From positions 100,924 through 164,923 of the forward strand of contig NZ_SNVJ01000008.1 in NCBI RefSeq assembly GCF_009829925.1: a stretch of DNA of 64,000 nt, in the 5' to 3' direction. This DNA is from Teichococcus coralli. Its GTDB lineage: Bacteria; Pseudomonadota; Alphaproteobacteria; Acetobacterales; Acetobacteraceae. Below, one piece after another: positions 51,666 to 60,365 of the stretch; the first letter of the stretch is position 1, and every line of letters starts with the position of its first letter. The position numbers and the translations under genes were made by a program. The notes beneath the pieces are model-generated. The model made no database searches. It had not been told where the DNA came from and saw nothing but the letters and a program-made list of their open reading frames with translations.

Positions 51666-52556
51666 TCAGGGGCGGATCAGGGTGCCGGCGCCGCCGTTGG
51701 TGAACAGCTCGATCAGCACGGCGTGCGGCACCCGCCCATCCACGATGACGGCGCCCTTCACGCCCTGCTCGATGGCGTAGATGCAGGTCTCGACCTTCGG
51801 GATCATGCCACCCGAAATCCAGCCCTCGGCAATGCCGGCGCGGGCCTCGGCCACCGTCATCTCGGGGATCAGCGTCCTGCCGGCGTCCAGCACGCCCGGC
51901 ACGTCGGTCAGCATCAGCAGCCGCGAGGCGTTCAACGCCCCTGCGATGGCGCCCGCCGCAGTGTCGGCGTTGATGTTGTAGGTCTGCCCGTCGGCGCCGA
52001 CGCCCACCGGGGCGATCACCGGCACGATGTCGGCGGCGATCAGCAGCTCGACCACCTGCGGGTCCACGTATTCGGGCTCGCCGACGAAGCCGAGGTCCAG
52101 CACCTTCTCGAGGTTGCTGTCCGGGTCGCGGTAGGTGCGGGTGAGCTTCTTCGCCCGGATCAGGCGGCCGTCCTTGCCCGAGATGCCGACCGCGATGGCG
52201 CCGGCGCGGGTGATGCAGTCCGCCACCTGCTTGTTGACGGTGCCGGAAAGCACCATCTCGACCACGTCCACCATCTGCGCGTCGGTCACCCGCAGCCCGT
52301 TGACAAAGGTGGACTGCACGTTGAGCCGCTTCAGCATGGCGTTGATCTGCGGCCCGCCGCCATGCACGATCACCGGGTTCACGCCCATCTGCTCCAGCAG
52401 CGCGATGTCCCGCCCGAAGCGCAGCGCACTCTCTTCCTCGCCCATGGCGTGGCCGCCGTACTTCACCACGACGATCTGCTCATCGTAGCGCTTCAGGAAA
52501 GGGAGCGCGGCGGCAAGGATCTCCATCTGGTTGCGCGCGTCCTGGGTCATGGACAT
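51666..52556 (-). CDS. argB: Acetylglutamate kinase
   Basis: ArgB phosphorylates N-acetylglutamate in arginine synthesis. The 296-residue amino-acid kinase shows [73 protein letters not shown] and [10 protein letters not shown], all expected. Its length and the N-terminal helix suggest the arginine-sensitive hexameric type. It follows yihA in the conserved rpmH-rnpA-yidD-yidC-yihA-argB order, but a 245-bp gap with G-runs separates it from yihA, so it may have its own promoter. Confidence 0.97.
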   Translation of the reverse strand: MSMTQDARNQMEILAAALPFLKRYDEQIVVVKYGGHAMGEEESALRFGRDIALLEQMGVNPVIVHGGGPQINAMLKRLNVQSTFVNGLRVTDAQMVDVVEMVLSGTVNKQVADCITRAGAIAVGISGKDGRLIRAKKLTRTYRDPDSNLEKVLDLGFVGEPEYVDPQVVELLIAADIVPVIAPVGVGADGQTYNINADTAAGAIAGALNASRLLMLTDVPGVLDAGRTLIPEMTVAEARAGIAEGWISGGMIPKVETCIYAIEQGVKGAVIVDGRVPHAVLIELFTNGGAGTLIRP

Positions 52557-52627
52557 CCCTTCCCGCTTAGAGGTGCGTCGGCGCGTCTAGGCGGCGCGAC
52601 CGTGGGGGTCAAGAGGCCGCGCGGCGC

Positions 52628-52656
52628 GGGGGGGGGGGGCGGGCGGGGGGGGGGGG
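52628..52656 (+). repeat. Two G12 homopolymer runs between yihA and argB
   Basis: Plus-strand bases 52628-52639 and 52645-52656 are each twelve consecutive G residues, separated by CGGGC. On the transcribed minus strand these are C-runs. The gap 52557-52801 contains no gene. Four or more closely spaced G-runs can form a G-quadruplex, and runs of this length are also where sequencing and slipped-strand errors occur. Confidence 0.8.
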
Positions 52657-52801
52657 CGATCGGAGCGCGGGCGCGGCCACAGCCGCCGGCACCCTGCCCG
52701 CCGCATGCGCCCGCCGCCGGGCGCGCACCGGATCAGCCGCCCGGAGCCGGCGGGAAGCGCGCTGTCGATGGCCGTCCCCGCGTGAGGGGGCGGCCCCGCC
52801 C

Positions 52802-53464
52802 TCAGGGCTCGGCCAGGGCGGCCAGCTCGGCGCGCAGCTCGGGAATGCCGAGTCCCGTCTCGCTGCTGGTGGTGATCACCAGCGGGTGGGCGGCGGTGTG
52901 CTTCTTCACCAGCGCCGCCGCCTCCTGCTGCCGCTGCTCCAGCCAATAGGGCTTGGCGTCGTCCGCCTTGGTCAGCACGATCTGGAAGGTCACCGCCGCT
53001 TCCGTCAGCAGGTCCATCGCCGCCCGGTCGCTGGCCTTGGTCTCGATGCGGGCATCCAGCAGCAGCACCACGCGGCGCAGGTTGGGCCGGCCGCGGAGGA
53101 AGTTGAACATCAGCCCCTGCCAGTCCTCCTTCACGCTCTTGGCGGCCTGAGCGTAGCCGTAGCCCGGCATGTCCACCAGCGTCAGCCGGCCGCCGAGGTC
53201 GAAGAAGTTGAGCTGCTTGGTCCGTCCGGGCGTGTTGGAGACGCGCGCCAGGCTGTTCTGCCCGGTCAGCGCGTTCACCAGCGAGGACTTGCCGACGTTG
53301 GAGCGCCCGCAAAAGGCGATCTCCGGCAGGCGCGGCTCGGGAAGCTGGTCGAGCCGCTGCGCGGCGAAGAAGAACTGGCAGGGGCGCGCGAACAGCAGGC
53401 GCCCCTGCTCGATCAGGGCGGCGCGCTCCTCCTCGGTGCGCGCCTCCAGCAGCCCGCCGCTCAC
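52802..53464 (-). CDS. yihA: Ribosome-biogenesis GTPase YihA/EngB
   Basis: This is a small GTP-binding protein involved in 50S ribosome assembly and cell division. The 220-residue product has G1 GRSNVGKSSLVNALTG, an RTKQLNFF switch segment, G3 DMPGYGYA, G4 TKADDAK and the terminal TSSETGLG G5 region. Its ATG overlaps the yidC stop by four bases (ATGA), placing it in the rpmH-to-argB block. Nothing unusual is visible. Confidence 0.96.
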   Translation of the reverse strand: MSGGLLEARTEEERAALIEQGRLLFARPCQFFFAAQRLDQLPEPRLPEIAFCGRSNVGKSSLVNALTGQNSLARVSNTPGRTKQLNFFDLGGRLTLVDMPGYGYAQAAKSVKEDWQGLMFNFLRGRPNLRRVVLLLDARIETKASDRAAMDLLTEAAVTFQIVLTKADDAKPYWLEQRQQEAAALVKKHTAAHPLVITTSSETGLGIPELRAELAALAEP

Positions 53465-55230
53465 CCCTTTGCCCTTGCGCCGGCCTTCTTCAGCGCCTGC
53501 TCCTCGCGCCGCGCCGCCCGGTCATGCCGCATGATGTAGGACTGCTGGATGATCGAGAGCGTGTTGTTCCAGGACCAGTAGATCACCAGCCCGGCCGGGA
53601 AGCTGGCCAGCATGAAGGTGAAGATGATCGGCATGAAGGTGAAGATCTTGGCCTGCACCGGGTCCGGCGGCGTCGGGTTGAGGCGCTGCTGGAAGAACAT
53701 GGTCAGGCCCATGATGATGGCCCAGATCGGCATGTGCAGCAGGTGCGGCGGCTCCCAGGGGATCAGGCCGAACAGCGTGAACAGGTTCGTCGGGTCGGGC
53801 GCCGAAAGGTCATGGATCCAGCCGAAGAAGGGCGCGTGCCGCATCTCGATGGTGACGAACAGCACCTTGTAGAGAGCGAAGAACACCGGGATCTGGATCA
53901 GCATGGGCAGGCAGCCGGAGGCGGGGTTCACCTTCTCCGTCCGGTACAGCGCCATCATCTCGGCCTGCGCCTTGGCCGGATCGTCCTTATAGCGCTCGCG
54001 GATCTCCTGCATCTTCGGCGCCAGCGCCTTCATCCGCGCCATGGACTTGTAGGCCTTGCTGGCCAGCGGGAAGAACAGCGCCTTCAGCACCACGGTGGCC
54101 ACCAGGATGGCGATGCCGAAGTTGCCGAACAGGCGGAACAGGAAGTCCAGCGCGTAGAAGAAGGGCTTGGTCAGGAAGTAGAACCAGCCGAAGTCGATCG
54201 CCTTGTCGAAGTCGGTGATGCCGAGGTTCGACTGGTAGGCGTCCAGCAGGTGCACCTCCTTGGCCCCGGCGAAGACGCGCGTGGCGAGGCTGCTGGCCGC
54301 CCCGGGCGCCACGCTCTGGGGCGCGGGGGTGGCGAAGTCCACCTGCCAGCGGTCCTGCCCACCCTCGGTGGAGTGGCGCCAGGAGGCGTGCAGCGGCTGC
54401 GCGGCATCGACGGGCGCGATGGCGGAAAGCCAGTACTTGTCGGTGAAGCCGGCCCAGCCGCCATTGGTGTCCAGCTCCAGCGCAACGCCCTTCTTGCCCT
54501 CGCCCTCCGCCTCGCCCTTGGCGGCCTTGTAGGTCTGCTCGTGCAGGCGGCCGTTCAGCACGCCGACAAAGCCTTCGTGCAGGATGTAGTAGCCGGCGAC
54601 ATGCGGCGTCGCCTCGCGGCGCACACGCACCCAGGGCAGCACCTGCACGGCCTCGCCGCCATTGTTGACGACCCGCTGCTCGGACTTGAACATGTAGTTG
54701 CGGTCGAGGCTGAGCAGGACCTGGAAGGTCTGCCCCTGGCCATTGTCCCAGGACAGCGTCACCGGGTTGTCGGGGCTCAGCGGGCCGCCGCTGACGGTCC
54801 AGTCGGTCTCGGCATCGGGCACCCGCGTGCGGCCATCCGCGGCCGACCAGCCCCACTGCGTGAAGTAGGGCTGCACCTCGTCGCGCGGGGCGAACATGCG
54901 CACCAGCGGCGAGTTGGGCGAGGTGGTCTCGTGGTAGTCCCTCAGCACCAGGTCATCGAGCCGGGCGCCGCGCAGCAGCAGGCTGCCGGAGAGGCGCGGG
55001 CTCTCGATCTTCAGGCGCTGCGCCGCCGGGCGGGCTGCCTCAGGGGTGGTGGCGGCGGCGGCCGTGCCGGCGCCGCCCGGCGCCACGGGGGCAGCCGGCG
55101 TCGGCGCCTGCTGCGCCACGGCGGGCGGCGGCGGCTCGGCCGGCGGGGTGGTCTCGCGTTTCCACAAGTCGAAGGCCAGCAGGATGCCGATCGAGAGTGC
55201 AATCGCAGCGAGGAGTCGCTTCTGGTCCAT
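53461..55230 (-). CDS. yidC: Membrane protein insertase YidC
   Basis: YidC inserts and folds inner-membrane proteins with or without Sec. From ATG 55230 (MDQKRLLAAIALSIGILLAF) it has 589 residues: a first transmembrane helix, a Pro/Ala-rich linker, the large periplasmic beta domain (LDDLVLRDYHETTSPNSPLV) and the conserved C-terminal membrane core, which begins FYFLTKPFFYALDFLFRLFG, contains PLASKAYKSMARMKALAPKM and CLPMLIQIPVFFALYKVLFV, and ends with a basic tail. A longer frame upstream has no similarity. It lies between yidD (14 bases) and yihA (4-base overlap). Confidence 0.96.
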   Translation of the reverse strand: MDQKRLLAAIALSIGILLAFDLWKRETTPPAEPPPPAVAQQAPTPAAPVAPGGAGTAAAATTPEAARPAAQRLKIESPRLSGSLLLRGARLDDLVLRDYHETTSPNSPLVRMFAPRDEVQPYFTQWGWSAADGRTRVPDAETDWTVSGGPLSPDNPVTLSWDNGQGQTFQVLLSLDRNYMFKSEQRVVNNGGEAVQVLPWVRVRREATPHVAGYYILHEGFVGVLNGRLHEQTYKAAKGEAEGEGKKGVALELDTNGGWAGFTDKYWLSAIAPVDAAQPLHASWRHSTEGGQDRWQVDFATPAPQSVAPGAASSLATRVFAGAKEVHLLDAYQSNLGITDFDKAIDFGWFYFLTKPFFYALDFLFRLFGNFGIAILVATVVLKALFFPLASKAYKSMARMKALAPKMQEIRERYKDDPAKAQAEMMALYRTEKVNPASGCLPMLIQIPVFFALYKVLFVTIEMRHAPFFGWIHDLSAPDPTNLFTLFGLIPWEPPHLLHMPIWAIIMGLTMFFQQRLNPTPPDPVQAKIFTFMPIIFTFMLASFPAGLVIYWSWNNTLSIIQQSYIMRHDRAARREEQALKKAGARAKG

Positions 55231-55244
55231 CGGATCCCGTGCCG

Positions 55245-55577
55245 TCAGGCCTTCTGGTGGGCCCGCGCGCGCGGCGGGCAAGGAGACGGTGCCGGCTCGG
55301 GCTCCGTCGAGGATTCTTTTTCGCTGGCAGCCACGGGCACCGGGTCATAGCCGCCGGGGTGCCAGGGATGGCAGCGCAGGATGCGGCCGGCGGTCAGCCA
55401 GCTGCCGCGCGCCGCCCCATGGGTCTCCAGCGCCTCGATCGCGTAGGCGCTGCAGTGCGGGTGGAAGCGGCAATGGCTGCCGATGACCCCCCGCAGCGTG
55501 AGCTGGTATGTGCGGACCGCGCCCTTCAGCACCCAGGCGGCCGGGCTGACGGAGCGTCCGCCCGCCAGCCGGCTCAT
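55245..55577 (-). CDS. yidD: Membrane protein insertion efficiency factor YidD
   Basis: YidD is a small amphipathic protein helping YidC-dependent insertion. The 110-residue product contains the signature [40 protein letters not shown] and [16 protein letters not shown], with the conserved Cys residues. The C-terminus beyond about residue 85 is a low-complexity Pro/Glu/Ser tail. It overlaps rnpA by four bases (ATGA), the usual arrangement. Confidence 0.96.
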   Translation of the reverse strand: MSRLAGGRSVSPAAWVLKGAVRTYQLTLRGVIGSHCRFHPHCSAYAIEALETHGAARGSWLTAGRILRCHPWHPGGYDPVPVAASEKESSTEPEPAPSPCPPRARAHQKA

Positions 55578-55915
55578 GGCGCCAGCACGCCAGCCTGACG
55601 CAGCGCCCCGCGCAGATCGGCCAGCAGCAGGTGGAAGGCACGCGATCCCGTGCCCTCGCGCCCGATCAGGACGAGGTCCCAGCCTTCCGGCCCGTTGTCG
55701 CCCAGCACAAGCCGGGCCGCTTCGCGCAGGCGCCGCTTCGCGCGGTTGCGCACCACCGCGTTGCCCAGCTTCTTCGTTGCGGTGAAGCCGACGCGCAACG
55801 GCCCCGCCGTTCCCGGCAGGGCCTGCAGAACGAAGCTCGGCCTGGCGGTGCGGCTGCCCTTGCCGGCAGCGCGAAGGAATTCGCGCCGCCGCTTCAGGCG
55901 GGGCGGCGAGACCAC
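55574..55915 (-). CDS. rnpA: Ribonuclease P protein component
   Basis: RnpA binds the RNase P RNA to mature tRNA 5' ends. The 113-residue product from GTG 55915 starts at the family position ([20 protein letters not shown]) and contains the RNA-binding motif [20 protein letters not shown], preceded by [11 protein letters not shown]. The open frame extends upstream over rpmH to 56038 without similarity. A GGAGAAGG ribosome binding site precedes the GTG, 34 bases after the rpmH stop. Confidence 0.94.
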   Translation of the reverse strand: MVSPPRLKRRREFLRAAGKGSRTARPSFVLQALPGTAGPLRVGFTATKKLGNAVVRNRAKRRLREAARLVLGDNGPEGWDLVLIGREGTGSRAFHLLLADLRGALRQAGVLAP

Positions 55916-55949
55916 GGCGATGCCCTTCTCCGAAGCAGCCCGCGGCGGC

Positions 55950-56084
55950 TCAGGCGGAAAGCTTCTTCCGGCCCTTGGCGCGGCGGTTGGCCAGCACCTT
56001 GCGGCCGCCCACCGTCTCCATGCGGGCGCGGAAACCATGCCGGCGCTTCCGGACGAGCTTGGACGGCTGATAAGTACGCTTCAC
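55950..56084 (-). CDS. rpmH: 50S ribosomal protein L34
   Basis: L34 has 44 residues: [20 protein letters not shown] followed by [20 protein letters not shown], the standard sequence. The start is GTG 56084 rather than ATG, common for rpmH in GC-rich genomes. It is the first gene of the rpmH-rnpA-yidD-yidC-yihA run, so its promoter must lie in the 56085-56270 gap shared with the divergent membrane-protein gene. Confidence 0.97.
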   Translation of the reverse strand: MKRTYQPSKLVRKRRHGFRARMETVGGRKVLANRRAKGRKKLSA

Positions 56085-56273
56085 GACGCGCTACTCCGTT
56101 GATCGAGATCGGCGCCACGCCGCTCCTGGCTGGAGCGATGCGGCACAAGCCGGCCTCCCTCAGGAGAGCCGGCGAAGGTGGGGACGTATAGGGAGGCGGC
56201 TCGCATCCCGTCAACCGCCGTTGCTTGCCGCAACCTTTCATTGGCCGCCGCGCGCCCCATCTCAGCCGCAGCC

Positions 56274-57029
56274 ATGCGCCGCACCTCCGCCCCGCCCCCT
56301 GCCGCGCGCGCCGCATGGAGCAGGCGCTCCGTGGCGCTGCTCGCACTGGCGGGGGCGCTGTTCCTGGCGGGGCTGCTCACCCTGCCCGGCCTGCTGTCCT
56401 GGCAGGCGCTGGCCGCGCATCGCGCGACGCTGGCGGAGCTGATCGCCGCGATGCCTCTCCGCGCCGGCCTGGCCTATGTCGCGCTCTACGCCGCCGTGGT
56501 CGCGCTTTCCCTGCCTGGCGCCAGCTTCCTGACGCTGGCGGGCGGCATCCTGTTCGGGCCATGGCTCGGCGGCGGGCTGGCGATCCTGGCCGCCACCACG
56601 GGGGCATGCCTGCTGTTCCTGCTGGTACGGGCCGCGCTTGCGCCGGGCCTCGCGCGGCGTGCCGGCCCGCGGCTGGCCGCCTTGCGCAAGGAGCTGGAAC
56701 AGGATGGCTTCTTCTACCTGCTTGCCCTTCGCCTGCTGCCGCTGCTGCCCTACTGGCTGGTCAACCTGGCGCCGGCACTGGCCGGGATGCGCCTGCTGCC
56801 CTATGCGACCGCCACGCTGCTCGGCATCATCCCGGGCACCCTGATCTATGCCGGCATCGGCGCCGGCCTCGACTCCACCCTGGCGGCCGGCACGCCGCCC
56901 GACCTTGCGGCGCTCGCGTCCATGCGCATCCTGCTGCCGCTCGGCGGGCTGGCGCTCCTGTCGCTCGGGGCGGCGGCATGGCGCCGGCGCGCCCGCACCC
57001 TCCAGGCCCGCTCGTCGGCCGCAAGCTGA
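56274..57029 (+). CDS. TVP38/TMEM64 (VTT-domain) membrane protein
   Basis: This 251-residue inner-membrane protein has a VTT domain of the TVP38/TMEM64 type. The signature FLTLAGGILFGPWLGGGLAI and the later RLLPLLPYWLVNLAPALAGM with TLLGIIPGTLIYAGIGAGLD are clear. There are about six hydrophobic segments, beginning VALLALAGALFLAGLLTLPG. I chose ATG 56274 (MRRTSAPPPAARA) over the longer frame. The role is poorly known; relatives have been linked to lipid handling. It is followed 14 bases later by a flavoprotein gene on the same strand, a frequent pairing. Confidence 0.9.
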   Translation: MRRTSAPPPAARAAWSRRSVALLALAGALFLAGLLTLPGLLSWQALAAHRATLAELIAAMPLRAGLAYVALYAAVVALSLPGASFLTLAGGILFGPWLGGGLAILAATTGACLLFLLVRAALAPGLARRAGPRLAALRKELEQDGFFYLLALRLLPLLPYWLVNLAPALAGMRLLPYATATLLGIIPGTLIYAGIGAGLDSTLAAGTPPDLAALASMRILLPLGGLALLSLGAAAWRRRARTLQARSSAAS

Positions 57030-57043
57030 AGGATCTGAGGCAC

Positions 57044-58471
57044 ATGCCTGACCATGACGTGGCGATCATCGGTGCCGGCGCCGCCGGCCTCTCGGTGGCT
57101 GCCATGGCCGCGTCGCTCGGCCGCAAGGTGGTGTTGTTCGAGCGCGAGAGGATGGGTGGCGAGTGCCTCAACACGGGCTGCGTGCCCTCCAAGGCGCTGC
57201 TTGCCGCCGCCAAGCGCGCCGTCGCGGTGCGCGACGCCGCCCGCTTCGGCGTCCACGCGGCGGATGTCCGGGTGGACTGGCAGGGCGTGCGCCGGCATGT
57301 CCTGGACGCCATCGCCCGGATCGCGCCCAACGATTCGGCCGAGCGCTTCGCCGGCATGGGCGTGGAGGTGGTCCGCGCCAGCGCGCATTTCGTGGCGCCC
57401 GACCAGATCGAGGCCGGCGGCCGCATCCATCGCTTCCGCCGCGCCGTGATCGCCGCCGGCAGCGCTCCGGTGGTGCCGGACCTCCAGGGGCTGGTGAGCT
57501 GCCCATGGCTCACCCACGAAACCCTGTTCGACCTGGCGGAGGCGCCCGCGCATCTGCTGATCCTCGGTGGCGGCAGCCAGGGCGCCGAGCTGGCGCAGGC
57601 CTACGCGCGACTCGGCTGCCGCGTCGGCCTGATCGAAGCCCGGCCGAACATCCTCGCCTCCGAGGATGCCGAGCTGCGGCTGCCGCTGCGCGAGGCCCTG
57701 CGGCAGGACGGCGTCACCATCCACGAGAACACGCGCGCGATCGGCGCGGAGCGCGCGCCGGAGGGCGTCGCCCTGGTGATCGAGGGCGGCGCCCGGATCG
57801 CCGGCTCGCACCTGCTCTTCGCGCTCGGCCGCACGCCGCGCCTCGCGCCGCTCGACCTCGCCGCCGCCAACATCGCCGCCTCGCCCGACGGTGTGCTGAC
57901 CGGCCCCGACCTGCGCAGCACCACCAACCGCCGCGTCTGGGCCGCCGGGGATGTGGCGAACCCCGAGGGCATCGGCCCGCGCCGCTTCACCCACGCAGCC
58001 TCGCTGCACGCCTCGGTGGTGGTTCGCTCGATGCTGTTCCGCCGGCCGGCGCGGCTTGACTACGCGGCGCTGCCGCGCGTGACCTATACCTCGCCCGAGC
58101 TTGCCCAGGTCGGCCTGACCGAGGCCGAGGCGAACGCCGCCGGCCATTCCGTCCGCGTCCTGCGCCACCCCTTCACGGAAAACGACCGCGCCGTGGCGGA
58201 GGGCGAGACCGAAGGGCAGGTGAAGCTGGTGGTCAGCAAACTCGGCCGCCTGCTCGGCGCCAGCGTGCTCGGCGAGGGCGCCGGCGAGATGGCCGGCCTG
58301 TTTGGCATGATGATCAGCCGCAAGCTGCCGCTCTCGGCACTGGCCGAACTGGTTCTGCCCTACCCCACGCGCGCCGAGGCGGCCAAGCGCGCTGCCGGCG
58401 GCTTCTACACGCCCGCGCTGACTTCCTCCGCGATGCGCGGCATCGTGGGCCTGCTGAACCGGCTTCCCTGA
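57044..58471 (+). CDS. FAD-dependent disulfide oxidoreductase (dihydrolipoyl/mercuric reductase-like)
   Basis: This 475-residue class I pyridine-nucleotide disulfide oxidoreductase begins at ATG 57044 with the FAD site VAIIGAGAAGLSVAAMAASL and the redox-active GGECLNTGCVPSKAL. An NAD(P) site ILGGGSQGAELAQAYARLGC and the second FAD motif VWAAGDV follow. The C-terminal dimerisation domain includes RVTYTSPELAQVGLTEAEA, but the usual His-x-x-x-x-Glu active-site end (HPTxxE) reads YPTRAE. It is not a typical Lpd, which keeps HPTLSE. It pairs with the VTT membrane protein and may be an electron donor; the substrate is unknown. Confidence 0.9.
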   Translation: MPDHDVAIIGAGAAGLSVAAMAASLGRKVVLFERERMGGECLNTGCVPSKALLAAAKRAVAVRDAARFGVHAADVRVDWQGVRRHVLDAIARIAPNDSAERFAGMGVEVVRASAHFVAPDQIEAGGRIHRFRRAVIAAGSAPVVPDLQGLVSCPWLTHETLFDLAEAPAHLLILGGGSQGAELAQAYARLGCRVGLIEARPNILASEDAELRLPLREALRQDGVTIHENTRAIGAERAPEGVALVIEGGARIAGSHLLFALGRTPRLAPLDLAAANIAASPDGVLTGPDLRSTTNRRVWAAGDVANPEGIGPRRFTHAASLHASVVVRSMLFRRPARLDYAALPRVTYTSPELAQVGLTEAEANAAGHSVRVLRHPFTENDRAVAEGETEGQVKLVVSKLGRLLGASVLGEGAGEMAGLFGMMISRKLPLSALAELVLPYPTRAEAAKRAAGGFYTPALTSSAMRGIVGLLNRLP

Positions 58472-58501
58472 CCTTCATCCCTTTTCGTAAGGAGCACTCG
58501 C

Positions 58502-59296
58502 ATGGAACAGATCCTGGCGGGCCGCACAGCCCTCGTCACCGGCTCCACGAGCGGCATCGGCCTGGGCATCGCCAAGCTGCTGGCGACGGCCGGTGCGCGC
58601 GTCATGCTCAACGGCTTCGGCAAGCCGGAGGAGATCGCGGCAGCCCGCCGCGAGGTGGCGAAGGCCGGCAACACCGCCGAACCGCCACACTCCGCCGCCG
58701 ACCTTTCCGATCCCGCCCAGGTGCGTGCCATGTGCGCCGAGGCCGAGCAGGCGCTGGGACAGGTGGACATCCTGGTGAACAACGCGGGCATCCAGTTCAC
58801 CAGCCCGGTTGAAGCCTTCCCGGACGACAAGTGGGACGCCATCATCGCCATCAACCTCTCGTCCAACTTCCATGCGATCAAGGCCTTGCTGCCCGCCATG
58901 AAGGCGCGGGGCTGGGGGCGGATCGTCAACATCGCCTCCGCCCACGGGCTGGTCGCCTCGCCGGAGAAGGTCGCCTATGTCACCGCCAAGCATGGCGTGG
59001 TGGGAATGACGCGCACCGTGGCGCTGGAGGTCGCCCAGGCCGGTGTGACCTGCAACGCCGTCTGCCCGGGCTTTGTCCGGACCCCTCTGGCGGAAAAGCA
59101 GGTAACCGCGCTGGCCGAGAAGAACGGCATCACAGAGGAGGCTGCCCTGAAGGACTTCCTGCTGGCCAAGCAGCCGAGCAAGCGCTGGGTTGAGGTCGAG
59201 GAAGTTGCCCGGATGGCGCTGTATCTTTGCGGCCCTGGCAGCGACAGCGTGAACGGCGCGGCGCTTTCCATCGATGGCGGCTGGGTCGCCGCCTAG
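58502..59296 (+). CDS. bdhA: 3-hydroxybutyrate dehydrogenase (short-chain dehydrogenase)
   Basis: This 264-residue SDR interconverts 3-hydroxybutyrate and acetoacetate with NAD, used in polyhydroxybutyrate turnover. The NAD site TALVTGSTSGIGLGIAKLLA, NNAG, the catalytic Ser in NIASAHGLVASPEKVAYVTA and YVTAKHG are present. The C-terminal GGWVAA and the KQPSKRW segment match PhbDH. The start ATG at 58502 has GTAAGGAG upstream. It follows the flavoprotein gene by 30 bases; shared transcription is possible. Confidence 0.93.
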   Translation: MEQILAGRTALVTGSTSGIGLGIAKLLATAGARVMLNGFGKPEEIAAARREVAKAGNTAEPPHSAADLSDPAQVRAMCAEAEQALGQVDILVNNAGIQFTSPVEAFPDDKWDAIIAINLSSNFHAIKALLPAMKARGWGRIVNIASAHGLVASPEKVAYVTAKHGVVGMTRTVALEVAQAGVTCNAVCPGFVRTPLAEKQVTALAEKNGITEEAALKDFLLAKQPSKRWVEVEEVARMALYLCGPGSDSVNGAALSIDGGWVAA

Positions 59297-59520
59297 GCAG
59301 GAAATCCAGAATTTACTTTTATAAACAGCAAAATGCTCAATGATGTTGCGCGATAGGTTGCGGCTTGCTGCGGCGGGTTTGGCGACGTGGATCGGGCTGG
59401 GCTTCGTCCGTGGCGAGACGCCGACGATCACGATGAGCATGTTGGCATCGGCCTCTTCCTTCTGGCGCTCGGCCATGGCCTGCTGACGGTGAAACACCAC
59501 TTCGACCGGACATCCAGGCC

Positions 59521-60291
59521 ATGACGAGCCAGCCCAGCTGGAACCCCGAGCAGTATCTCCGTTTCGCCGACGAGCGGCTGCGGCCCGTTCTCGACCTAAT
59601 CGGCCGCATCGCCCATCCGGCGCCGCAGCGGGTGGTGGATCTCGGCTGCGGGGCAGGCAATGCCCTGCCGCTGCTCGCCGCCCGCTTCCCGGGCGCCACC
59701 GTCACCGGCGTGGACGGCTCGGCCGCCATGCTGCGCAAGGCCGCGGATGCGGGCTTCGCCGTTCAGCAGGCCGACATCGCCCAATGGACGCCGGACGCGC
59801 CGGTGGACGTCCTGTTCTCCAATGCCGCGCTGCACTGGCTGGAGGATCATGCCCGGCTGCTTCCCCGCCTGCTGGGCTTCCTTGCACGGGGCGGGGTGCT
59901 GGCGGTGCAGATGCCGGCCATGCACGCCGAACCGCTGCGCGCCCGGCAGGACGAGATCGCCCGCAGCGGACCCTGGGCCGCGCGCCTGGCGGGCATCGCC
60001 TCGGCGCCCCCCATCCTCTCGGCCGGCGAATACTACGACCTGCTTCGCCCGCGCGTCGCGACGCTGGACATGTGGTACACGGAATACCTGCACGTGCTGC
60101 GTGGCCCGGACCCGGTCGTCCAGTGGGCCATGGGTACGAGCCTGCGCCCCTATCTCGACGCGCTGGCCGAGGAGGAGCGTCCGGCCTTCCTCCGCGACTA
60201 TGGCGAAGCCATGCGGGCGGCCTATCCTCCGCGGGCGGATGGCTGCGTTCTCCTGCCCTTCCGCCGACTTTTCCTCACAGCCTCCATTTGA
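59521..60291 (+). CDS. tam: Trans-aconitate 2-methyltransferase
   Basis: Tam methylates trans-aconitate with SAM, removing an inhibitor of aconitase. The 256-residue protein begins WNPEQYLRFADERLRPVLDL and has the SAM-binding VVDLGCGAGNALPLLAARFP, DIAQWTPD and SNAALHWLEDHARLLPRLLG, the family landmarks. The C-terminal region includes MWYTEYLHVLRG and GCVLLPFRRLF. The 224-bp gap before it holds only a 48-codon frame and no clear gene. Confidence 0.93.
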   Translation: MTSQPSWNPEQYLRFADERLRPVLDLIGRIAHPAPQRVVDLGCGAGNALPLLAARFPGATVTGVDGSAAMLRKAADAGFAVQQADIAQWTPDAPVDVLFSNAALHWLEDHARLLPRLLGFLARGGVLAVQMPAMHAEPLRARQDEIARSGPWAARLAGIASAPPILSAGEYYDLLRPRVATLDMWYTEYLHVLRGPDPVVQWAMGTSLRPYLDALAEEERPAFLRDYGEAMRAAYPPRADGCVLLPFRRLFLTASI

Positions 60292-60304
60292 TTCTTTAAG
60301 AATC
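60290..60304. terminator. Palindrome between convergent tam and rlmI-like genes
   Basis: GATTCTTTAAGAATC has 7-bp complementary arms around a central T and overlaps the tam stop. It is AT-rich, as is the following sequence to about 60355. It lies between two convergent genes, where a terminator is expected, but no T-run follows directly, so the assignment is weak. Confidence 0.3.
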
Positions 60305-60365
60305 AGAGATTTAAGCGGATATCCTAATGTGATTTCCGCATTGTTCGGCGTGGTATTGCCGGCGG

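Noticed and set aside
59340..59486. A 48-codon ORF between bdhA and tam
   Set aside because: It has an ATG and a stop but no ribosome binding site, and the sequence is too short and ordinary to support a gene.
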